DNA of 37,324 nt, taken from NCBI GenBank assembly GCA_900549405.1, contig URNZ01000013.1:1-37324 (forward strand), given 5' to 3'. Position 1 is the stretch's first letter; each line of letters begins with the position of its first letter. A program made the position numbers and the translations under genes. This DNA is from an uncultured Eubacteriales bacterium. Its GTDB lineage: Bacteria > Bacillota > Clostridia > Oscillospirales > Oscillospiraceae. Shown here in pieces: positions 31,562-37,324 of this stretch. The notes beneath the pieces were generated by a model. That model worked only from the letters and a program-made list of their open reading frames with translations. It was not told the origin of the DNA and searched no databases.

Positions 31562-31576
31562 GCAAGGGCCGTGCCA
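31562..31576 (-). promoter_or_regulatory. Sigma-54 (-24/-12) promoter of the transporter-lyase unit
   Basis: On the minus strand the sequence TGGCACGGCCCTTGCT matches the sigma-54 consensus with GG and GC exactly ten bases apart (-24 TGGCAC 31576-31571, -12 TTGC 31565-31562). Transcription would begin near 31551, giving a leader of about 60 bases. It faces a sigma-54 activator gene encoded on the other strand. Confidence 0.88.
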
Positions 31577-31747
31577 AACTTTATAATTCGCGTGTATTTT
31601 CTTTTATTTGTTTATTTTGTATAGGTTTCATGGGCTTCACTCGTGCAAAGTGCCGGTTTTTGCCTGGATGGTCGCCCTCTCACTCCCTGTTTTTCCCATC
31701 TGTCCGGCAGCTCCGTTTCTCCAAATGGCCGCATCTGTGCAATTTAT

Positions 31748-31764
31748 TTTTGCATATAGCAAAA
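31748..31764. promoter_or_regulatory. Candidate activator-binding site
   Basis: The inverted repeat TTTTGC-ATATA-GCAAAA lies about 175 bases upstream of the sigma-54 promoter, a normal enhancer distance, and just before the activator's own -35 box, where binding could also repress autogenously. Assignment is by position and symmetry only. Confidence 0.4.
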
Positions 31765-31781
31765 TATCATTGCGTTTTTTC

Positions 31782-31811
31782 TTGACAGCCCAGTGGAGAC
31801 GTGGGTATAAT
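31782..31811 (+). promoter_or_regulatory. Sigma-A type promoter of the activator gene
   Basis: TTGACA (31782-31787), an 18-base spacer and TATAAT (31806-31811). Confidence 0.8.
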
Positions 31812-31856
31812 CATGCTATATCCATTTCATTTAAAGCGGAAAGAGGAGGCCCCGCC

Positions 31857-33527
31857 GTGTCTTTGTTCGACGTTTTATTCACCATCGGTCCCCGGCAGGA
31901 GTTTTTGGCCCTCACCTGGGGCGGGAACGACGCCGCCCTGCCCTATCGCCCCATGTGCGAGCACTGGGTGGAGCACGGCCACACCATCCCCGAGGTGCTT
32001 CCCCTGCCCGACCAGCGCCCCGGCGGCAGCTTTGTGTGGGACGGAGAGCAGCTGACCTATCTACTGCTCCCAGCCCCGGAGGAGGGGCGGCAATATCTGC
32101 TGCTGTCCTGGAATGCCAACCGGGAATACTTATATACCCGCTCGTTGGACCAGATCCCCTTCGGCGTACAGGTCTATGACAAAAACGCCCACGTGGTCTA
32201 TTTCAACAAGGCCAGCCGCCAGATCGCCAACATCCCCAGCGGCGTGCGGGTGAAGGGCCGCCACCTGCTGGACCTATATGACCTGGACGAGAACATCAGC
32301 ACCACCATGACCGCCCTGCGCACCCAGTCCCCTGTCATTGACCGGGTGGACAAGTTCTCTGTGGAAAACGGCACCACCATCGCCAGCTCCAACACCTCCT
32401 ATCCCATCTTTCAGGGGGGGCAGTTGGCAGGAGCCGTGTCCTTTGAGCACACGGAGGTGACCATCCCCAAATATCTCAAGAGCATTCAGGACACCCAAAA
32501 CGCCCTAAAGCGCTATGCTTACGACACCACCACCGTCCGCTTCTCCGGCTATACCTTTGAAAACGTCATCGGCGGCAGTCCAAAGCTCCGCTCCGCCGTA
32601 GAGCTGGCCCAGCGGGTGGCCCCCCAGAACAGCCCCGTCATGCTGGTGGGAGAAACGGGCACGGGGAAAGAGATCTTTGCCCAGAGCATCCACCGCTCCA
32701 GCCCCCGGGCGGGGAAAAAATTCGTGGCCATCAACTGCGCCGCCATCCCGGAGACGCTGATCGAAAGTCTGCTCTTCGGCACGGCCAAGGGCAGCTTTAC
32801 CGGCAGCGAGGACAAGGCCGGTTACTTTGAGGAGGCCAACGGGGGCACCCTGTTCCTGGACGAGCTGAACTCCATGAGCCTGACCATGCAGTCCAAGCTG
32901 CTGCGGGTGCTGCAAGAGCGCACCTTCCGCCGGGTGGGCGGCAAGAAAGATCTGGAGCTGGACGTGCGCATCATCTCCTCCTGCAACGAGGACCCCTTTC
33001 AGACGGTGGAGGAAAACAAGTTCCGCCGGGACCTGTTCTATCGCCTGTCCTCCGTCATCATCGAGCTGCCCCCCCTGCGGGAGCATCTGGAGGATCTGGA
33101 GCAGCTGACCCAGTATCACCTGGAGCAGACCGCCTTTCAATATGTCCACCGCATCACCGACATCCAGCCTCAGGTCTATCAGCTCCTGCGGGCCTATCGC
33201 TGGCCGGGCAACGTGCGGGAGCTGTTCCATGTGCTGGACTACGCCCAGAACGTGGCCGACAGCAACGTGATGACGGTGGAGCATCTGCCCGCCTATCTCC
33301 GCAAGAACCAGGCCCCCGCCCCCCGGCAGAGCGCCGCTCCGGCCCTCTCCGCCGGCATCGACTTCTCCCACACCTCCCTCCAGGCCCTGATGGACGACTA
33401 TGAAAAGCAGATCATCACCCAGGCCCTGGACCGCTGCGGCTATAACATCTCCCAGACCGCCCACACCCTGGGCATCCTGCGCCAAAGCCTGCAATACCGC
33501 ATCCGAAAATATGGGATCATCTTCTGA
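31857..33527 (+). CDS. Sigma-54-dependent activator, PAS + AAA+ + Fis HTH (RocR-like)
   Basis: A 556-residue enhancer-binding protein. A divergent N-terminal sensory region (1-95) precedes a PAS domain (about 98-210, DQIPFGVQVYDKNAHVVYFN) that may bind the inducer. The AAA+ domain (about 240-470) has Walker A GETGTGKE (265-272), Walker B GGTLFLDE, and a sigma-54 contact loop reading GSFTGS (312-317) instead of GAFTGA. WPGNVRELF closes the module. The C-terminal Fis-type helix-turn-helix (about 525-553) reads NISQTAHTLGILRQSLQYRI. The start is GTG at 31857, seven bases after AGAGGAGG. It is divergent from the transporter-lyase unit, whose promoter is of sigma-54 type, and is surely its activator; the inducer is inferred to be the imported compound. 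Confidence 0.93.
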   Translation: MSLFDVLFTIGPRQEFLALTWGGNDAALPYRPMCEHWVEHGHTIPEVLPLPDQRPGGSFVWDGEQLTYLLLPAPEEGRQYLLLSWNANREYLYTRSLDQIPFGVQVYDKNAHVVYFNKASRQIANIPSGVRVKGRHLLDLYDLDENISTTMTALRTQSPVIDRVDKFSVENGTTIASSNTSYPIFQGGQLAGAVSFEHTEVTIPKYLKSIQDTQNALKRYAYDTTTVRFSGYTFENVIGGSPKLRSAVELAQRVAPQNSPVMLVGETGTGKEIFAQSIHRSSPRAGKKFVAINCAAIPETLIESLLFGTAKGSFTGSEDKAGYFEEANGGTLFLDELNSMSLTMQSKLLRVLQERTFRRVGGKKDLELDVRIISSCNEDPFQTVEENKFRRDLFYRLSSVIIELPPLREHLEDLEQLTQYHLEQTAFQYVHRITDIQPQVYQLLRAYRWPGNVRELFHVLDYAQNVADSNVMTVEHLPAYLRKNQAPAPRQSAAPALSAGIDFSHTSLQALMDDYEKQIITQALDRCGYNISQTAHTLGILRQSLQYRIRKYGIIF

Positions 33528-33565
33528 TGTACCTTATAATAAAAGAATAAAACAGACAAAAACGC

Positions 33566-33650
33566 CCCGGCTGTGCAAGCCCACACAGCCGGGACGCGCC
33601 CACAGAACATAAGGAAGGCCGCCTGGGGCGTTTGGCTCCAGGCGGCCTTT
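33566..33650. terminator. Two hairpins between activator and permease genes
   Basis: CCCGGCTGTG / CACAGCCGGG (33566-33593) and AAGGCCGCCTGG / CCAGGCGGCCTT (33615-33649) lie between convergent genes. T runs are weak on both strands, so termination strength is uncertain. Nothing gene-like occurs in the 218-base gap. Confidence 0.6.
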
Positions 33651-33745
33651 GGGGACTTGGGATCATCCGGGGTCCCACAGTTTACTTAAATTCGCGCCGC
33701 AGTTGTCATCCTCGCAGGAAAGTCGCGGTTTGATCTGCAATCAGA

Positions 33746-35053
33746 TCACAGGATCATGCAGCCGATAAAGCCAGCGACGACCAGAGGGATGTTGTAGAAC
33801 AGGAAGGTAGGTACGCAGGTGTCCCAGATGTGATCGTGCTGTCCGTCGGCGTTCAGACCGGCGGTGGGACCCAGGGTGGAGTCGGAAGCGGGGGAACCGG
33901 CGTCGCCCAGAACGGCGGCACAGGCGATCAGACAGGTGGTGGCACCCAGGCTGATGCCCAGACGCTGACACATGGGGACGTACAGCAGAGCGATCACGGG
34001 GATGGTACCGAAGGAGGTGCCGATGCCCATGGTGATCAGCAGACCGATCAGGATCAGAACCATGATGGCCACGGAGCGGCTGTTACCCAGAACGTTCAGG
34101 GTGGCATCGATCAGAGTGTCAACAGCGCCGGTGTTGCGGACCACGTTGGCATAGCCGCCGGCGATCAGCATCACGAAGGAGATCATGCCCATCAGGCGGA
34201 TGCCCTCGGCTATGGTGCTGTCGCTGTTGCGGATCTTCACGGCGCCGCCCAGGAACAGAACGGCCAGACCGGCCATAGCGCCCAGGGGCATGGAGTCCAT
34301 GGTCAGCTGAACGATCAGCACGGCCACGATGGAGACCAGACCCACGATGTGGCTTTTCGTCAGCTTCAGGTCGTCGGCGGTGATCTCGTGGCCATCAATG
34401 GCGATGTCCTTATACTCACGGGGCTTACGGAAGAACCACCAGGAGGAGACCAGACCGACCAGCATGCCCACGCCCAGGATGATGGTATAGGGCCAGACCT
34501 CCATCAGCTCGATGGGCATGCCGTTGGCGGTCATGTTGTCGGCGATGGTGCCCTGGAAAATGGAACCGTAGGCGATGGGGATGGTGAGATACATGGCGAC
34601 CAGGCCACATTCGGTGACACAGGCGGCCTGACGGCGGTCCATCTTCATCTTATTCATCATATGCAGCAGGGGGGGATACAGAATGGGAATGTAAGCGATG
34701 TGGATGGGGACCAGGGTACCGGAGATACAGGCGCACAGCAGGAAGGTGAGCAGCAGCACCCACTTGCGCTCCTTGACCGCAGAGGCGATCCACTTACCCA
34801 GCAGGGTAGCCAGACCGGTATCGGTCAAAGCGGCGGCGAAGGTGCCCAGCAGCAGGTAAGCCAGGGCGTTGGTGCCGTTTCCGTTCAGGCCGTCGATGAC
34901 AAAGCCCATGATAACGTCCAGGTCCAGTCCGGCGGTAAGGCCGGCGACCATAGCTGCGACCAGCAGGGAAAGGATCACGTTGAGCTTGAACAAACAGAGA
35001 ACACACATGACAATAACGGACAGTGTGACTGGATTACTGATGATCTCTAACAT
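33746..35053 (-). CDS. NhaC/YuiF-type Na+-coupled permease
   Basis: A 435-residue membrane protein with about eleven hydrophobic helices, resembling the Na+/H+ antiporter NhaC superfamily and in particular YuiF-like permeases. Blocks include LSLLVAAMVAGLTAGLDLD near the N-terminus, PIAYGSIFQGTIADNMTANG, GIGTSFGTIPVIALLYVP and the C-terminal LGDAGSPASDSTLGPTAGLN, where family members have conserved polar residues. YuiF-type carriers are often found beside amino-acid lyase genes and are thought to carry histidine or related amino acids. Here it is divergent from the hutH-like lyase, which suggests it imports that enzyme's substrate or exchanges it for product. ATG at 35053 follows AAAGGAG by eight bases. 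Confidence 0.82.
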   Translation of the reverse strand: MLEIISNPVTLSVIVMCVLCLFKLNVILSLLVAAMVAGLTAGLDLDVIMGFVIDGLNGNGTNALAYLLLGTFAAALTDTGLATLLGKWIASAVKERKWVLLLTFLLCACISGTLVPIHIAYIPILYPPLLHMMNKMKMDRRQAACVTECGLVAMYLTIPIAYGSIFQGTIADNMTANGMPIELMEVWPYTIILGVGMLVGLVSSWWFFRKPREYKDIAIDGHEITADDLKLTKSHIVGLVSIVAVLIVQLTMDSMPLGAMAGLAVLFLGGAVKIRNSDSTIAEGIRLMGMISFVMLIAGGYANVVRNTGAVDTLIDATLNVLGNSRSVAIMVLILIGLLITMGIGTSFGTIPVIALLYVPMCQRLGISLGATTCLIACAAVLGDAGSPASDSTLGPTAGLNADGQHDHIWDTCVPTFLFYNIPLVVAGFIGCMIL

Positions 35054-35426
35054 TCGATTTTTCTCCTTTCTTTTGGTTGCATGGATAGGCCAGGTTTTCT
35101 CCCTCTTTCAAAGCACCTCCTGTCTGGACGACATTTGCGGCTGCGAGACGTTTTCGCAGATGTCACAAAAAGAAGCAAGGGTATCCCGGATTCAACTGTC
35201 GTTTATTATAATAGCGCGCTGACGAAAAAGTGACGAATCCCATTTTGAAAAAAAGAAAAAAAGAAATGCCTACCGACGAATCCCCGGAAAAATAATCGAC
35301 GATTCATCGACAGTTTTCCGGTACTCTTTAGACACATGCAATGTAGAAAGTGTACAACCTTTCTCCGGCGCACATTTTGATTTCGCATACATTTATAAAA
35401 TTTATAAATTTTGGAGGAGATCGCAC
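35054..35426. promoter_or_regulatory. Divergent control region between permease and lyase
   Basis: This 373-base region is AT-rich. GACGAATCCC occurs at about 35232 and 35275, with a variant inside the near-palindrome TCGACGATTCATCGA near 35297-35311, which suggests regulator sites. A perfect 16-base palindrome AAAATTTATAAATTTT (35397-35412) sits directly before the hutH ribosome site. A TATAAT box on the plus strand lies near 35209. No consensus sigma-54 promoter is present for either gene; CCGGGATACCCTTGC on the minus strand (near 35180-35194) has the -12 half only. Confidence 0.5.
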
Positions 35427-36956
35427 ATGGAAAAGACAGTTTATCTGGACGGTAACAGCCTCACCCTGGAAGACGTGGTAGCTATCTGCCGCCATGGCGC
35501 AAAGGTCGCCCTGACTGAAGAGGCCAAAAAGGCCATTCAAATCTCCCGCGACATCGTGGAGAAGAACATCGCCGAGGAGAAGGTCGTCTATGGCCTGAAC
35601 ACCGGCTTTGGCAAGTTCGTCAACGTGGCCATCCCCGAGGCCGAGCTGGACCAGCTCCAGTACAACCTGATCGTCTCCGACGCCTGCGGCGTGGGCGATC
35701 CCTTTAAGGAGGACGTGACCCGGGCCATCATGCTGCTGCGGGCCAACGCCCTGGCCAAGGGCTTCTCCGGCATCCGCCTGTCCACCGTAGAGACCCTGCT
35801 GGAGATGCTCAACCGCGGCGTCCACCCCGTCATCCCCGAGAAGGGCTCCGTGGGCTCCAGCGGCGACCTGTGCCCCCTGGCTCACATGGTCATGCCCATG
35901 ATCGGCGAGGGCGAGGCCGTCTATCAGGGCAAGGTAATGTCCGGCAAGGAGGCCATGGAGGCCGCCGGTATCCCCATCGTCCGCCTGAAGGCCAAGGAGG
36001 GCCTGGCCCTCATCAACGGCACCTGCGCCATGATGGGCGTGGCCAGCCTGGCCGTGTATGACGCCGGCATCATCATCAAGACCGCCGACATCTCCGCCTC
36101 CCTCACCGTGGACGCCCTGGAAGGCATCGTGGACCCCTATGATCCCCGCATCCAGGAGATCCGTCCCCACAGCGGCCAGATCAACGTGGCGGCCAACTTC
36201 CGCAAGCTGCTGGAGGGCAGCCAGCTCACCGTTCACCAGGGCCGCGTCCGCGTGCAGGACGCCTATACCCTGCGCTGCCTGCCTCAGATCCACGGCGCCA
36301 GCCGCATGGCCTATGACTATGTGAAGCAGGTCATCGAGACCGAGATCAACTCCGTCACCGATAACCCCCTGATCTTCCCCGACAACGGCGACATCTTCTC
36401 CGGCGGCAACTTCCACGGTCAGCCCGTGGCCGTGGCCATGGACACCCTGGGCATCGCCATCGCCGAGTATGCCAACGTGGCCGAGCGCCGCGTGGAGCGC
36501 CTGGTCAATCCTCAGCTGAGCGGTCTGCCCGGCTTCCTGACCCCCGTGGAGGGCATCAACGACGGCTTCATGGTCGCCCAGTATGCCGCCGCCGCCCTGG
36601 TCTCCGAGAACAAGGTGCTGGCTCACCCCGCCTGCGTGGACTCCATCCCCACCTCCGCCAACCAGGAGGACCACGTGTCCATGGGCACCATCGCCTCCAG
36701 AAAGGCCGCCACCATCATCAGCCACGTGCAGATGGTCCTGGCCATCGAGCTGCTGTGCGCCGCCCAGGCCGCCGACTTTAAGGACAGCGCCAAGCTGGGC
36801 AAGGGCTCCAAGGCCGCCTATGACATGGTCCGCAGCGAGGTCACCTTCATGGACAAGGACCGCGCCATCTATCTGGACATGAACAAGGTCGCCGCCATGA
36901 TCCGCTCCGGCAAGATCGTGGACGCCGTGGAGCAGGCCATCGGCGAGCTGAAGTGA
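35427..36956 (+). CDS. hutH: Histidine ammonia-lyase family enzyme, MIO-competent
   Basis: A 509-residue aromatic amino acid lyase of normal HutH length. GSVGSSGDLCPLAHM has the MIO-forming triad as Ser144-Ser145-Gly146 (usually Ala-Ser-Gly); the essential Ser and Gly remain, so MIO can form. The catalytic Tyr is in VVYGLNTGFG, and SANQEDHVSMG, the site of the conserved Glu, is present. At the position of the histidine-binding His of HutH (SHA, His83 in Pseudomonas putida) it has Asp85 (VSDACGVG). Histidine remains the default guess for substrate, giving urocanate, but this change could alter specificity. No hutU, hutI or hutG genes are in the window. ATG at 35427 follows TTGGAGGAGAT. It is divergent from the YuiF-like permease and ends at a strong terminator. 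Confidence 0.9.
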   Translation: MEKTVYLDGNSLTLEDVVAICRHGAKVALTEEAKKAIQISRDIVEKNIAEEKVVYGLNTGFGKFVNVAIPEAELDQLQYNLIVSDACGVGDPFKEDVTRAIMLLRANALAKGFSGIRLSTVETLLEMLNRGVHPVIPEKGSVGSSGDLCPLAHMVMPMIGEGEAVYQGKVMSGKEAMEAAGIPIVRLKAKEGLALINGTCAMMGVASLAVYDAGIIIKTADISASLTVDALEGIVDPYDPRIQEIRPHSGQINVAANFRKLLEGSQLTVHQGRVRVQDAYTLRCLPQIHGASRMAYDYVKQVIETEINSVTDNPLIFPDNGDIFSGGNFHGQPVAVAMDTLGIAIAEYANVAERRVERLVNPQLSGLPGFLTPVEGINDGFMVAQYAAAALVSENKVLAHPACVDSIPTSANQEDHVSMGTIASRKAATIISHVQMVLAIELLCAAQAADFKDSAKLGKGSKAAYDMVRSEVTFMDKDRAIYLDMNKVAAMIRSGKIVDAVEQAIGELK

Positions 36957-37083
36957 TCCGCTCCCCCTGATCTGACACAAAAGAAGATACCGGGCATTCG
37001 GCGCGGCCGGAACACCGGCCAAAGATCACCAGAGTTCAAACGCGGCTGTCCTCTCCCCCGAGCGCAGCCGCAGCCCCTTCTTC

Positions 37084-37124
37084 CTCTCCCTCCCTGACAC
37101 CCCCAGGGAGGGAGAGCTTTTTTT
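37084..37124 (+). terminator. Terminator of the hutH-like gene
   Basis: CTCTCCCTCCCTG and CAGGGAGGGAGAG pair over 13 bp with a seven-base loop, followed by CTTTTTTT. The 127 bases between the stop codon and this site hold only a small GGCCGG/CCGGCC hairpin. Confidence 0.92.
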
Positions 37125-37130
37125 GTATTT

Positions 37131-37324
37131 TGAGGGCGGCCCTCTCCGCCCCTGCGGGGCACCTCCCCCACAGGGGGAGGCAAGGGGCAAAGTCCCGAAG
37201 GTGCAACCTTGGCTCCCCCTTTGGGGGAGCTGGCACGGCGAAGCCGTGACTGAGAGGGAAGCCTTCCCCTGGGGCCGATTCCCCTTGTCAAGGGGAAATG
37301 TCCCGAAGGGACAAAAGGGATAGG
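37131..37324. repeat. Repeat-rich right edge including a family C copy
   Basis: A run of short hairpins: GCCCCTGCGGGGC, CTCCCCCACAGGGGGAG, the family C unit (37209-37258: GGCTCCCCC/GGGGGAGC, then GGCACGGCGAAGCCGTG, then CTGAGAGGG), and CCCCTTGTCAAGGGG. No gene is credible; the array is cut by the right edge. Confidence 0.75.

Noticed and set aside
33830..35050. Open frame of 406 codons opposite the YuiF-like permease
   Set aside because: It is a Gly/Asp/His/Gln-rich shadow; the opposite strand encodes a coherent multi-helix membrane protein.
35180..35194. Sigma-54 promoter for the YuiF-like permease
   Set aside because: CCGGGATACCCTTGC has the -12 TTGC but not the TGGC -24 element at correct spacing.

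Overview
The window looks like chromosome of a GC-rich, anaerobic, spore-forming Firmicute, most likely Oscillospiraceae (the Flavonifractor/Intestinimonas/Lawsonibacter neighbourhood). The reasons are a germination protease gene (gpr), RNase J, strong AGGAGG ribosome sites with many GTG/TTG starts, AT-rich islands only at promoters, corrinoid methyl-transfer genes, and several short dispersed repeat families. The species placement is inference. No rRNA, tRNA, CRISPR array, transposase or prophage was seen.

Layout. 1-4732: housekeeping genes: murA (cut by the left edge), hemW and gpr on the minus strand, divergent rpsT, then a YihY/BrkB membrane protein. 4750-4925: a free-standing small RNA with a perfect promoter and a strong terminator. 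5073-12360: an unusual group made of a 1595-residue fusion (HD + helical repeats + NadD-like nucleotidyltransferase + GNAT-like + phosphoribosyltransferase-like), an LDH/MDH-superfamily protein and a cysteine-containing flavoprotein. 12704-16251: an ABC-F protein and a Na/Pi cotransporter with a PhoU-like tail. 16348-16471: an orphan small RNA. 16518-21796: a corrinoid methyl-transfer cluster with a homocysteine S-methyltransferase, a RACo-type reductive activator, a DUF2284 metal-binding protein and a UroD-methyltransferase/corrinoid-protein fusion. 21930-24052: a D-2-hydroxyacid dehydrogenase divergent from a LysR regulator. 24122-24519: a compact type I toxin-antitoxin-like locus whose RNA is homologous to the orphan RNA. 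24524-28077: RNase J, a degenerate phosphohexomutase-like protein and an ArsC/Spx-like protein.

28186-36956 is the most interesting part. A histidine-ammonia-lyase homologue has lost exactly the three residues (Ala-Ser-Gly) that form the MIO cofactor. It lies downstream of a BCCT (betaine/carnitine/choline type) transporter, and a textbook sigma-54 promoter precedes the pair. A divergent RocR-like sigma-54 activator follows, then an NhaC/YuiF-type permease and a second, MIO-competent lyase. Ergothionase is a known MIO-less member of this family that eliminates trimethylamine from ergothioneine, and BCCT carriers move trimethylammonium compounds. The cluster therefore reads as an inducible system for taking up and cleaving ergothioneine or a related betaine. 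The MIO-competent paralogue has Asp where histidine ammonia-lyases carry the substrate-binding His, so its substrate is also open.

At least four repeat families punctuate intergenic spaces: a CATTGCGAGGAGCGAAGCGACGT type, a GTAGGGGCGG...CCGCCC type, a two-hairpin GGCTCCCCC/GGGGGAGC type, and a CTCCTAACT tandem.
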